A stretch of 5,030 bases of DNA from an uncultured Comamonadaceae bacterium (GTDB taxonomy: Bacteria > Pseudomonadota > Gammaproteobacteria > Burkholderiales > Burkholderiaceae), in contig CAMLQP010000220.1 in NCBI GenBank assembly GCA_946482115.1, forward strand, positions 1-5,030. The letters run 5' to 3'. Under the pieces are notes generated by a model. It was not told the origin of the DNA. It did not search any database and saw only the letters and a list, made by a program, of their open reading frames with translations. The position numbers were made by a program, and so were the translations under genes. This document shows positions 1-4,829 of the stretch, in pieces; the first letter of the stretch is position 1, and every line of letters starts with the position of its first letter.

Positions 1-781
1 TCGAATACGGCTGGAAAGTCAGGCCCAGGCCCAGCGGCTCGGGCGTCTCGATGACTTTCTTGCTGAAGGCTTCCCAGTCGAAGTCGGGCCAGGCACTCAT
101 GTGCGCGTTGTAGTTGCCCACCGCGCCGTTCATCTTGCCCATGAGCTTGACGGTGGCAATGCGCTCGCGCGCGCCGGCCAGGCGCACGACCACGTTGCCC
201 AGTTCCTTGCCCACCGTGGTCGGGCTGGCGGTCTGGCCGTGGGTGCGGCTGAGCATGGGCACGTCGGCGAACTGGTGCGCCATCTCGCGCAGCCGGGCGA
301 TCACCTGGTCCAGCGCGGGCAGCAGCACCGCGTCGCGCCCGCCCTTGAGCTGCAGGGCGTGGCTGGTGTTGTTGATGTCCTCGCTGGTGCAGGCGAAGTG
401 CACGAATTCCGCGGCCTTTTCCAGCTCGGGGCGCGCGTCGAACTTCGACTTGATCCAGTACTCCACGGCCTTGACGTCGTGGTTGGTGGTCTTCTCGATC
501 TCCTTGATCGCGACCGCGTCGGCCTCGGAGAAGTTCTTGACCAGGCCCATCAGGTAGGTGCGGGCGCCCGGCGAGAGCGGCTGGAACTCGTCGAACCCGG
601 CGTCGGACAGGGCGATGAACCAGGCGATTTCCACCTGGACTCGGCGGTGCATGTAGCCCTGTTCGCTCATGAAAGGACGCAGCGGCGCCAGCTTGCCGGC
701 GTAGCGGCCGTCCAGCGGCGAGAGGGCGGAAACGGGGGTGAGGGTGCCGTTGGCGGCAGAGGGGGCAGAGGTCGGGCGCAT
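1..781 (-). CDS. purB: Adenylosuccinate lyase, N-terminal 260 residues (3' end outside window)
   Basis: Adenylosuccinate lyase is a cytosolic homotetramer of the fumarase/aspartase superfamily. It removes fumarate from SAICAR and from adenylosuccinate, so it acts twice in purine synthesis. The reading frame runs unbroken from ATG at 781 to the window edge. Visible landmarks are SPLDGRY (about residues 21-27), TTNHDVKAVEYW with His101, FVHFACTSEDINNTSHAL, and LSRTHGQTASPTTVGKE with His181, the position of the E. coli general-acid His171 after a 10-residue N-terminal offset, followed by KMNGAVGNYNAH. These match the E. coli-type PurB subgroup. The flexible catalytic signature loop and the C-terminal domain lie beyond base 1. 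The start is fixed by the need to include SPLDGRY: the next ATG (670) is too late. The only upstream candidate is an in-frame GTG at 835 adding 18 residues, with an in-frame TAG above it. The gene is divergent from the GST gene. No defect is seen in the part present. Confidence 0.97.
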   Translation of the reverse strand, partial: MRPTSAPSAANGTLTPVSALSPLDGRYAGKLAPLRPFMSEQGYMHRRVQVEIAWFIALSDAGFDEFQPLSPGARTYLMGLVKNFSEADAVAIKEIEKTTNHDVKAVEYWIKSKFDARPELEKAAEFVHFACTSEDINNTSHALQLKGGRDAVLLPALDQVIARLREMAHQFADVPMLSRTHGQTASPTTVGKELGNVVVRLAGARERIATVKLMGKMNGAVGNYNAHMSAWPDFDWEAFSKKVIETPEPLGLGLTFQPYS

Positions 782-787
782 CCCCGG

Positions 788-793
788 ATTGTA
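788..793 (-). promoter_or_regulatory. Candidate purB -10 hexamer (TACAAT)
   Basis: On the minus strand TACAAT matches the sigma-70 -10 consensus at five of six bases. It ends only six bases before the purB ATG at 781, so a start site at the usual distance would fall on or next to the A of ATG, giving a leaderless or almost leaderless mRNA. No TTGACA-like -35 is seen at 16-18 bp spacing in this GC-rich stretch. The call therefore rests on the hexamer alone and could be chance. Confidence 0.35.
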
Positions 794-854
794 GAAGGCG
801 GGTCTGTCGCCCGGCCGATCCCCCGCCGCCGGCACGGGCTGGGGCTGCGCTCGC

Positions 855-860
855 TAAAAT
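855..860 (+). promoter_or_regulatory. Candidate GST-gene -10 hexamer (TAAAAT)
   Basis: TAAAAT is the only AT-rich hexamer in the plus-strand leader of the GST gene and matches the sigma-70 -10 consensus at five of six bases. A start about 7 nt downstream would leave a leader of roughly 28 nt before the ATG at 895. No good -35 hexamer is seen at the expected spacing. It also argues for the start at 895, because an alternative in-frame ATG at 859 overlaps this hexamer. Confidence 0.4.
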
Positions 861-894
861 GGCCTGTCCAGGGACCCCCACAACTCCATTCCTC

Positions 895-1509
895 ATGAAA
901 CTCATCGGCGCCGTCACCAGCCCGTACGTCCGCAAAGTGCGCGTCGTCATGGCCGAGAAAAAGCTCGACTACCAGTTCATTCAGGAAGACGTGTGGTCGG
1001 CCGACACATCGATCGCCACCTCCAACCCGCTGGGCAAGGTGCCCTGCCTGATCATGGAAGGCGGTGAGGCGGTGTTCGATTCGCGCGTGATCGTCGAGTA
1101 CCTGGACACGCTCTCGCCGGTGGGCAAGCTGATCCCGCCGTCGGGCCGCGAGCGCGCCGAGGTCAAGACCTGGGAGGCGCTGGCCGACGGGGTGATGGAC
1201 GCCGCCATCCTGGCGCGTCTGGAGACCACCTGGCCCGGCCGCAGCGAGGAGCAGCGTTGCCAGGCCTGGATCGACCGCCAGATGGCCAAGGTCGACGCCG
1301 CGCTGGTGGCCATGGCGCGCGGCCTGGGCGACAAGCCCTTCTGCTCGGGCATTCACCTGAGCCTCTCCGATCTGGCTGTGGGCTGCGCGCTGGGCTACCT
1401 CAGCTTCCGCTTTCCGCAGCTGGAATGGCGCACCACGCACCCCAACCTGGCGCGCCTGGCCGACAAGCTGGCGCTGCGCCAGAGTTTCGCCGACACCCGC
1501 CCCAGCTGA
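895..1509 (+). CDS. Glutathione S-transferase family protein, YibF-like
   Basis: A 204-residue cytosolic GST-fold protein, close in length to E. coli YibF (about 202 aa) and sharing its landmarks. The N-terminal thioredoxin-like domain (about residues 1-80) opens MKLIGAVTSPYVRKVRV, with Ser9 at the usual active-site position. It carries NPLGKVP with the cis-proline at Pro50 and FDS (Asp62-Ser63), the glutathione gamma-glutamyl contact. The all-alpha C-terminal domain has EALADGVMDAA and the folding N-cap box SLSD (156-159) before an AVGCALGYLSFRF helix. The frame is open from an ATG at 859, but MKLIGAVTSP is the normal GST beginning, so 895 is chosen. The Shine-Dalgarno match is poor (AGGGA lies too far upstream). 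It is divergent from purB and convergent with the operon on its right. Substrate is unknown: YibF relatives bind glutathione, but I know of no firmly established physiological substrate. Confidence 0.93.
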   Translation: MKLIGAVTSPYVRKVRVVMAEKKLDYQFIQEDVWSADTSIATSNPLGKVPCLIMEGGEAVFDSRVIVEYLDTLSPVGKLIPPSGRERAEVKTWEALADGVMDAAILARLETTWPGRSEEQRCQAWIDRQMAKVDAALVAMARGLGDKPFCSGIHLSLSDLAVGCALGYLSFRFPQLEWRTTHPNLARLADKLALRQSFADTRPS

Positions 1510-1522
1510 ATTCCCCCACCCC

Positions 1523-1542
1523 CGCGCCGCGCCTGCGGCGCG
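1523..1542 (+). terminator. Candidate hairpin terminator downstream of the GST gene
   Basis: A perfect 8-bp all-GC stem with a GCCT loop starts 13 bases after the GST stop codon. It is strong and well placed to end or stabilise the GST transcript, but no U-tract follows, so it is not a canonical intrinsic terminator. Confidence 0.3.
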
Positions 1543-1560
1543 TCACCCCCTCAAGGGGGC

Positions 1561-1597
1561 GATGCCTGCGGCCTGGCGGAGCCAGTTCCGCGGCATC
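1561..1597 (-). terminator. Candidate hairpin terminator for the leftward operon
   Basis: The compound GATGCC/GGCATC stem-loop starts 29 bases after the stop codon of the NTF2-like gene on the minus strand. No T-run follows it in that direction, so any role may be transcript 3'-end protection or bidirectional transcription blocking rather than classical intrinsic termination. Confidence 0.3.
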
Positions 1598-1626
1598 CTT
1601 GATAGCTTCCCTGCAGGCGTTTCGTG

Positions 1627-2073
1627 TCAGCTGTTCGCCTTGCGTTTGAGCCAGCGCATCAGCGCGCCCAGCACGGGCAGCTTTTCATACAGCTCTTCGG
1701 CCGCGTCCCAGTAGTCGCGGTGGTCGAGCACGCGGCCGTCCGCCGCCAGGCGCAGGTGCGAGCCGCCGCGCACCACCTGTTCGGTCGTGGTGTCGAAGCG
1801 GCGCATGCGGAAGCGGAATTCCCAGACCAGGAAGGCCTGGTCGCCGTCGACCAGCTGGCCGGTGACGACGAAGTGCGGCTGGTGCAGCGACGCGAACATA
1901 TGCTCGAAGACGCGGCGGATGGCCGGCAGCCCGCGCACCTCGTTGAACGGGTCCTTGAAGCGCGCGTCGGGCGTGTAGAAGCGGTCCAGCCGGTCCAGGT
2001 CCTGCGGCTGCAGCCGCGCATAAAAGTCCGCCAGCCGCTGGACGGCCTCGCGCAGGTCGGTCGTTGGGGTCAT
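1627..2073 (-). CDS. Nuclear transport factor 2 / SnoaL-like family protein
   Basis: A 148-residue protein with an NTF2-like cone fold, lacking signal peptide and membrane segments, so probably cytosolic. The N-terminal helices (about 6-32) lead into FYTPDARFKDPFNEVRG (32-48) and the helix AIRRVFEHMF (51-60). Strands follow, with DGDQAFLVWEFRF (76-88), GGSHLRLAADGRVLDHRDYW (103-122) and a closing DAAEELYEKLPVLGALMRWLKRK helix. The DPFN and HRDYWDAAEELYEKLP motifs fit the subgroup that I recall beside SDR genes in lipid/oxidative-stress clusters. The NTF2 fold serves both enzymes (isomerases, cyclases, hydrolases) and non-catalytic binding proteins, so no reaction can be assigned. It is the last gene of the leftward operon; its ATG comes 6 nt after the SDR stop with no clear Shine-Dalgarno, so re-initiation by the same ribosomes is likely. 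Confidence 0.88.
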   Translation of the reverse strand: MTPTTDLREAVQRLADFYARLQPQDLDRLDRFYTPDARFKDPFNEVRGLPAIRRVFEHMFASLHQPHFVVTGQLVDGDQAFLVWEFRFRMRRFDTTTEQVVRGGSHLRLAADGRVLDHRDYWDAAEELYEKLPVLGALMRWLKRKANS

Positions 2074-2079
2074 GCCGCT

Positions 2080-2940
2080 TTATAGACCGGTGGCGCGGTG
2101 CACCAGCGGAAAGTAGGCGCGGTAGGGCAGCAGGCGCAGCAGCTTCATCCAGACCGTGAAGCGGCGCGGGAAGTGGATCTCGAACCGGCCGGCCGCAATG
2201 CCGTCGAGCATGGCGCGGGCCGCCTCGTCCGGCGAGATCAGGGCCGGCATCGAAAAATCGTTTTGCGCCGTCAGCGGCGTTTTCACGAAACCGGGGTGCA
2301 CCACGCTCACGCCGAGGCCACGAGGCGCCAGGTCGAGGTGGAGCGTCTCGGCCAGGTGGGTCAGCGCGGCCTTGGTCGGGCCGTAGGCCAGGCCCTTGGG
2401 CAGGCCACGGAACCCGGCCACGCTGCTGACCAGGCTGATGTGGCCGCGCCCGCGGGCGATCATGGCCGGCAGCAGGGCGTCCAGCAGGTTCAGCGCGCCG
2501 CCGTAGTTGATCGCCATGTGGCGCTGCATCTCGGCCAGGTCGAAGGCCTCGGCGCGCAGGGCGCGGTAGTGGCCGGCGCAGAACAGCACCAGGTCGACCG
2601 GTCCTTCGGCCAGCAGGGCGCGGGTGGTCAGCGCCACGGCCCGTTCGTCGGTCACGTCCAGGGGCCAGGCCTGGACCGGGGCGGGCTCGCCGGGCCGGGT
2701 GTGGCTGTCCACCAGCGCCTGCAGGCCGGCCTCGCTGCGCGCGGATGCCAGCACGGTGGCACCGAGGCCGATCAGCTGTTCCGCGGCGGCCAGGCCGATG
2801 CCGCTGGAGGCGCCCACCACCCAAACCCGCAGACCCCGCCAGGAGCCGATGCGCGGGTTGAATGGGCCCCACAGGCCGGGGCCGCGGCGGGGCTGGGCCG
2901 CACCGGCGGCGGGTTCGACAAAGCTGCGCTGGGTGCTCAT
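2080..2940 (-). CDS. Short-chain dehydrogenase/reductase (SDR family)
   Basis: A 286-residue Rossmann-fold oxidoreductase of the classical SDR type. The cofactor motif GASSGIG is at 43-49 and the acidic DVT adenine contact at 95-97. The catalytic set is Asn145 (MAINYGG), Ser173 (SLVSSVAG), Tyr186 and Lys190 (YGPTK), followed by HPGFVKT (215-221). Arg68 in ASAR after strand 2 fits a preference for NADP(H), though this is inference. The usual NNAG motif is replaced by FCAG (120-123). About 35 residues precede the first strand, including GLWGPFNPRIGSW; the start at 2940 is kept because its ATG overlaps the stop of the upstream lipoprotein gene (ATGA) and a weak GGCGGA precedes it. The C-terminus has a basic hydrophobic stretch, RRFTVWMKLLRLLPYRAYF, that could touch the membrane. 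Substrate is unknown; the operon suggests a lipid carbonyl or hydroxyl group. Confidence 0.94.
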   Translation of the reverse strand: MSTQRSFVEPAAGAAQPRRGPGLWGPFNPRIGSWRGLRVWVVGASSGIGLAAAEQLIGLGATVLASARSEAGLQALVDSHTRPGEPAPVQAWPLDVTDERAVALTTRALLAEGPVDLVLFCAGHYRALRAEAFDLAEMQRHMAINYGGALNLLDALLPAMIARGRGHISLVSSVAGFRGLPKGLAYGPTKAALTHLAETLHLDLAPRGLGVSVVHPGFVKTPLTAQNDFSMPALISPDEAARAMLDGIAAGRFEIHFPRRFTVWMKLLRLLPYRAYFPLVHRATGL

Positions 2941-3479
2941 GAGGTCCGCCGAACGAAGCTGAGCGTGACCTCGCCCAGGCGGATGCCGAACTTGCTCATC
3001 ACGGCCTTGTTGAGCATCACGCGCTCGTCCAGCAGGTACATCCAGTCGTCGAACTGCACGTTCCAGACCCGGCCGTCCACCGGCAGCGCCAGCGTGTAGC
3101 CCCAGCGGAAGGCGTTGCCCGCGGTCTGGCCCTCTGCCACACCGACCACATCGTCGGCGCGGCCGGTGTAGCGGCCGTTGCCCTCGTGCTTCAGGCGCCA
3201 GATGCGCTTCTGCGTGGTGCCGTCCGAGTAGGTGAAGTCCTCGTCGAGCACGCCTTCGTCGCCATTCCAGGTGCAGCGCATGACCACGGTGAAGCGCCGC
3301 ACCACCTGGCCGCTGCGGTCGGTGAACACACCGTAGGCGTCCAGCGTGCCGTTGAAGTACTGGCGCAGGTCCAGCACGGGTTTTTCGGTGGCGTAGTCGC
3401 CGACCTGCGGGCCGGCACAGCCGGTCAGGGCGAGGGCGGCCGTGGCGGCGCCGGCGGTGAGCAGCAGTCGTCTTTTCAT
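2937..3479 (-). CDS. DUF3833-type lipoprotein
   Basis: A 180-residue secreted lipoprotein of unknown function that I recognise as DUF3833-like. The signal peptide has a KRR n-region, a hydrophobic stretch at 5-18, and the lipobox LTGC with lipidated Cys21. Residue +2 is Ala, not Asp, so by the usual sorting rule it should go to the outer membrane. The mature part is beta-rich: LDLRQYFNGTLDAYGVFTDRSGQVVRRFTVVM (about 36-67), a DEDFTYSDGTTQKRIWRL stretch (79-96), then YTGRADDVVGVAEGQTAGNAFRWGYTLALP and WNVQFDDWMYLLDERVMLNKAVMSKFGIRLGEVTLSF. A lipocalin-like barrel is plausible but not provable here. The frame stays open far upstream, but the start at 3479 is set by the signal peptide and by the 4-nt ATGA overlap with the transporter stop. 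It likewise overlaps the SDR gene by ATGA at 2937-2940. Confidence 0.88.
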   Translation of the reverse strand: MKRRLLLTAGAATAALALTGCAGPQVGDYATEKPVLDLRQYFNGTLDAYGVFTDRSGQVVRRFTVVMRCTWNGDEGVLDEDFTYSDGTTQKRIWRLKHEGNGRYTGRADDVVGVAEGQTAGNAFRWGYTLALPVDGRVWNVQFDDWMYLLDERVMLNKAVMSKFGIRLGEVTLSFVRRTS

Positions 3480-4822
3480 GGGTGGGCTTTCAGGGTGTCG
3501 GGCAACGGCGTGCGGGGCGCGGCGGGGCGGATGACCAGCACCTGCAGCAGACCGGCGGCCAGCAGCTTCAGGCCGCAGGGCAGCAGGCAGTAGGCGACGG
3601 TGAGGGTCCACAGGGCCTGCGGGTCGCGCGCGCCGGGCTGGTAGCCGAAGGCGCCCAGCAGCGGCAGGGCCAGGCCGGCGGCCAGGGCCAGGTTGAGCTT
3701 GGCGGCGAAGTTCCACCAGCCGAGGTAGGCGCCCTCGCGCTGGCCGCGTTCGCCCAGTTCGTCCATCAGGCCCGTCAGCAGCGCCGACGGCAGGGCCAGG
3801 TCGGTGCCCAGGGCCACGCCGGAGAGCGCGCAGACGATCAGGAAGGCGGTCACATCGCCTGTGCCCAGCGTGGCGGCCCAGATGAAGACCCCCACCGACA
3901 GCGCCATGCCCGCCAGCCAGCTGCGCGCCAGGCCCAGGCGCGGCACCAGCCGCACCCACAGCGGCAGCGACAGCGCGGCGCACAGGAAGTAGGTGGCGAG
4001 GAAGGCCGGCTCCACACTGGCCGGCGCCTGCAGCCGGTCCTGCACAAAGAACAGGACGAGGGTGGCGGGCACGGCGCTGGCCGTGCCGTTGACCACGAAC
4101 ACCGCCAGCAGGCGCACGAAGCGGGGCTGGCGCAGCGGATGGGCCAGCGCGTTCTGGTGCGCCAGGGCGCCCAGCGTCAGGCCGCGGGACGTGGGCACCA
4201 CGGCGGCGCTCCAGGCCCACCAGCCCAGCGCCAGCAGCACCGCGAAGGCGGCCACGGTGGCGCCCAGGCCCAGGGTGCCCGGCAGCACCGCGGCGGTCAG
4301 CACACCCACCAGGGCCAGGCCTTCGCGCCAGGCGCTGATGCGGCTGCGCTGCGCCTCGTTGCCGCCCAGGCGGGTGCCCCAGGTCTGGTGCGCCACGCTG
4401 GCGACGCTGTAGGCGGTGTAGGTGACGGCCATCAGCGCACCGGCCCAGGCCAGCAGCGGCGCCACGTCGCCGCGCAGGGCCGGCGGCGGAAACAGCAGGC
4501 CCCACAGGCCGAGTGCCAGCACCAGCGCCGCCGCCGCACCCGCACCCAGCACGCGCCGGTGGCTGCGGGCGAACAGCCGGTCGACCCAGCGGCCGATCCA
4601 GGGGTCCAGCACCGCGTCGAACAGGCGCGCCGCCAGCAGCACCGCGCCGAGTGCCGCCAGCGGCACACCGAACGAGCGCGCGTAGTGGTTGGGCAGCACC
4701 ACGTACAGCGGCAGCGCCACGAAGGCCAGCGGCAGGCCGAGCAGTCCGTAGCGCAGGCCCTCGCGCCAGGCCCCGGGCGCGGTGAAGCGCGCGGCGTCGG
4801 CGGAGGCGGTGGTGGTGACCAT
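3476..4822 (-). CDS. MFS transporter, GPH/MelB-like family
   Basis: A 448-residue inner-membrane protein with about twelve hydrophobic segments, the usual MFS size. Family placement comes from RLFDAVLDPWIGRWVDR (66-82), the counterpart of the MelB helix-II WDAxNDP motif, with Asp69 and Asp73 in the positions of the two MelB cation-site aspartates and Leu72 replacing its Asn. A second marker is the C-terminal-half block MDELGERGQREGAYLGWWNFAAKLNLALA (353-381), typical of the GPH group. Helix I (about 24-43) has no acidic residue, unlike the sugar-binding Asp of MelB, so a glycoside substrate is doubtful. The substrate is unknown; a lipid or lipid precursor would fit the neighbours, and the eukaryotic lysolipid carrier MFSD2A is a distant relative of this fold family. 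The ATG at 4822 follows the upstream stop by 7 nt without a clear Shine-Dalgarno, and the 3' end overlaps the lipoprotein gene by ATGA. Confidence 0.92.
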   Translation of the reverse strand: MVTTTASADAARFTAPGAWREGLRYGLLGLPLAFVALPLYVVLPNHYARSFGVPLAALGAVLLAARLFDAVLDPWIGRWVDRLFARSHRRVLGAGAAAALVLALGLWGLLFPPPALRGDVAPLLAWAGALMAVTYTAYSVASVAHQTWGTRLGGNEAQRSRISAWREGLALVGVLTAAVLPGTLGLGATVAAFAVLLALGWWAWSAAVVPTSRGLTLGALAHQNALAHPLRQPRFVRLLAVFVVNGTASAVPATLVLFFVQDRLQAPASVEPAFLATYFLCAALSLPLWVRLVPRLGLARSWLAGMALSVGVFIWAATLGTGDVTAFLIVCALSGVALGTDLALPSALLTGLMDELGERGQREGAYLGWWNFAAKLNLALAAGLALPLLGAFGYQPGARDPQALWTLTVAYCLLPCGLKLLAAGLLQVLVIRPAAPRTPLPDTLKAHP

Positions 4823-4829
4823 GGGCGGC

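Larger units (their letters stand above)
1523..1597. repeat. Three-hairpin palindromic intergenic element, REP-like
   Basis: The convergent gap holds three consecutive inverted repeats. Hairpin 1 is a perfect 8-bp stem, CGCGCCGC (1523-1530) with GCGGCGCG (1535-1542), and a 4-nt loop. Hairpin 2 pairs CCCCC (1546-1550) with GGGGG (1555-1559) around TCAA. Hairpin 3 is a compound stem: GATGCC (1561-1566) with GGCATC (1592-1597), then after a bulged T GCGG (1568-1571) with CCGC (1588-1591), and an inner CTGGC (1573-1577) with GCCAG (1581-1585) around a GGA loop. From memory, near-identical CCCCCTCAAGGGGGCG...TGGCGGAGCC..TTCCGCGG blocks recur between genes in Comamonadaceae, so I call it a dispersed repeat. 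Only one copy lies in this window, so repetition is not shown here. Confidence 0.6.

Noticed and set aside
782..835. GTG at 835 as purB start, adding 18 residues
   Set aside because: The added residues (VPAAGDRPGDRPAFYNPG) have no family counterpart and no Shine-Dalgarno precedes the GTG; an in-frame TAG lies just above. Kept only as a fallback.
859..894. Upstream ATG adding 12 residues to the GST
   Set aside because: MACPGTPTTPFL is unlike any GST N-terminus, and the codon overlaps the likely -10 hexamer; MKLIGAVTSP at 895 is the conventional start.
101..898. 265-codon open frame on the plus strand across the left end
   Set aside because: It lies antisense to purB, its translation is low-complexity His/Gly/Arg/Val-rich, and it matches no family; the opposite strand encodes a clearly conserved enzyme. 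A high-GC shadow frame.
667..1440. 257-codon minus-strand open frame spanning the purB start and the GST gene
   Set aside because: It crosses the divergent promoter and is antisense to the conserved GST; composition is that of a reverse-frame shadow.
1543..1560. CCCCC/GGGGG hairpin as a stand-alone intrinsic terminator
   Set aside because: Stem of only 5 bp with no T-tract on either side; it is better treated as one part of the three-hairpin element.
1685..2872. 395-codon minus-strand frame overlapping the SDR and NTF2-like genes
   Set aside because: It is Arg/Ala/Pro/Gly-rich with no motif, while another frame of the same strand gives two proteins with intact family motifs.
2098..3099. 333-codon plus-strand frame opposite the SDR gene
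   Set aside because: Antisense shadow rich in Gln/Gly/His; no initiation signal, no recognisable domain.
3480..4505. Upstream extension of the lipoprotein frame, which would give a 522-residue protein
   Set aside because: The added residues are a shadow of the MFS gene; the real start is marked by the signal peptide, the lipobox and the ATGA overlap at 3476-3479.
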